NCBI GenBank assembly: GCA_016926695.1
Contig: JAFGOB010000084.1
Span: 1-15,896 of the forward strand
Direction of reading: 5' to 3'
From: Dehalococcoidales bacterium
GTDB lineage: Bacteria; Chloroflexota; Dehalococcoidia; Dehalococcoidales; UBA3254
Length of the DNA stretch: 15,896 bases
Below are positions 15,809-15,896 of the stretch, in pieces. The position numbers were made by a program, and so were the translations under genes. The notes below the pieces were generated by a model. The model ran no database searches. It was not told the DNA's origin and saw nothing but the letters and a program-made list of their open reading frames with translations. Each line of letters begins with the position of its first letter. The stretch's first letter is position 1.

Positions 15809-15896
15809 GCCCCTGATCCACCATCAAAATGTCATCTGCGGTGTTGCCTTCGATCGCTCGTCCCTGCGGCGTATTGCTCATACGCCTCAGTCCTCG
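15809..15896 (+). mobile_element. MITE-like element, second copy, cut by the window edge
   Basis: From GCCCCTGATCCACCATCAA onward this matches the left end and left interior of the complete copy at 2197-2460, in the same orientation. Shared features are the CATCTGC block, the GTTGCCT-GATCGCTC block and the hairpin CGTAT-TGCTC-ATACG. The loop of the hairpin and several other bases differ, and the two extra palindromic pieces of the first copy are missing. The right end lies outside the window. Its left end is 12 bp from the -35 box of the pump promoter. Confidence 0.65.

Overview
The window is a piece of a Gram-negative bacterial chromosome of middling GC content. Envelope lipid transport, a murein hydrolase with a signal anchor, an RND pump with its adaptor, and an AtuA-family/DUF4387 pair together suggest Desulfobacterota (the former Deltaproteobacteria, perhaps Syntrophales-like). 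That placement rests on gene families and layout only; no rRNA, tRNA or CRISPR was seen.

Layout. (1) 300-2003, minus: a stand-alone thiamine-diphosphate enzyme. (2) 2197-2460: a non-coding element with terminal inverted repeats (MITE-like), followed 11 bp later by a near-consensus sigma-70 promoter (2470-2498) and a long leader. (3) 2768-6301, plus: a compact Mla/MCE lipid-transport operon, mlaE (with an N-terminal STAS domain), mlaF, mlaD and an auxiliary lipoprotein. Its mlaD is broken by an apparent one-base insertion near 5098. (4) 6302-6730: a non-coding stretch with a perfect 17-bp hairpin, a possible IS200/IS605-like relic and a repeat. (5) 6731-8014, plus: a MltB-type lytic transglycosylase. 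(6) 15670 down to 8072, minus: adaptor, RND pump, AtuA-family protein, DUF4387 protein, MATE transporter. The first two overlap by ATGA and the last three are spaced 1 and 12 nt apart. A near-consensus promoter (15768-15796) drives this block.

Two non-coding repeat families stand out. One is a roughly 160-bp element present at 34-192 (minus) and 6469-6638 (plus). The copies are inverted to each other, and each lies 3' of an operon in the same orientation as the genes it follows. The other is the MITE-like element, complete at 2197-2460 and cut by the window edge at 15809-15896. In both of its copies an end lies 11 or 12 bp from the -35 box of a strong, outward-facing promoter.

The genes suggest an envelope theme: phospholipid or hydrophobe transport across the periplasm (Mla/MCE), peptidoglycan cleavage, and export of small molecules (RND and MATE). 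The AtuA/DUF4387 pair between the two pumps has no established reaction. Its position suggests it may act on something the pumps move, but that is inference. I do not see a clearly new defence or mobile system; the most unusual material is the repeats and their relation to promoters and operon ends.
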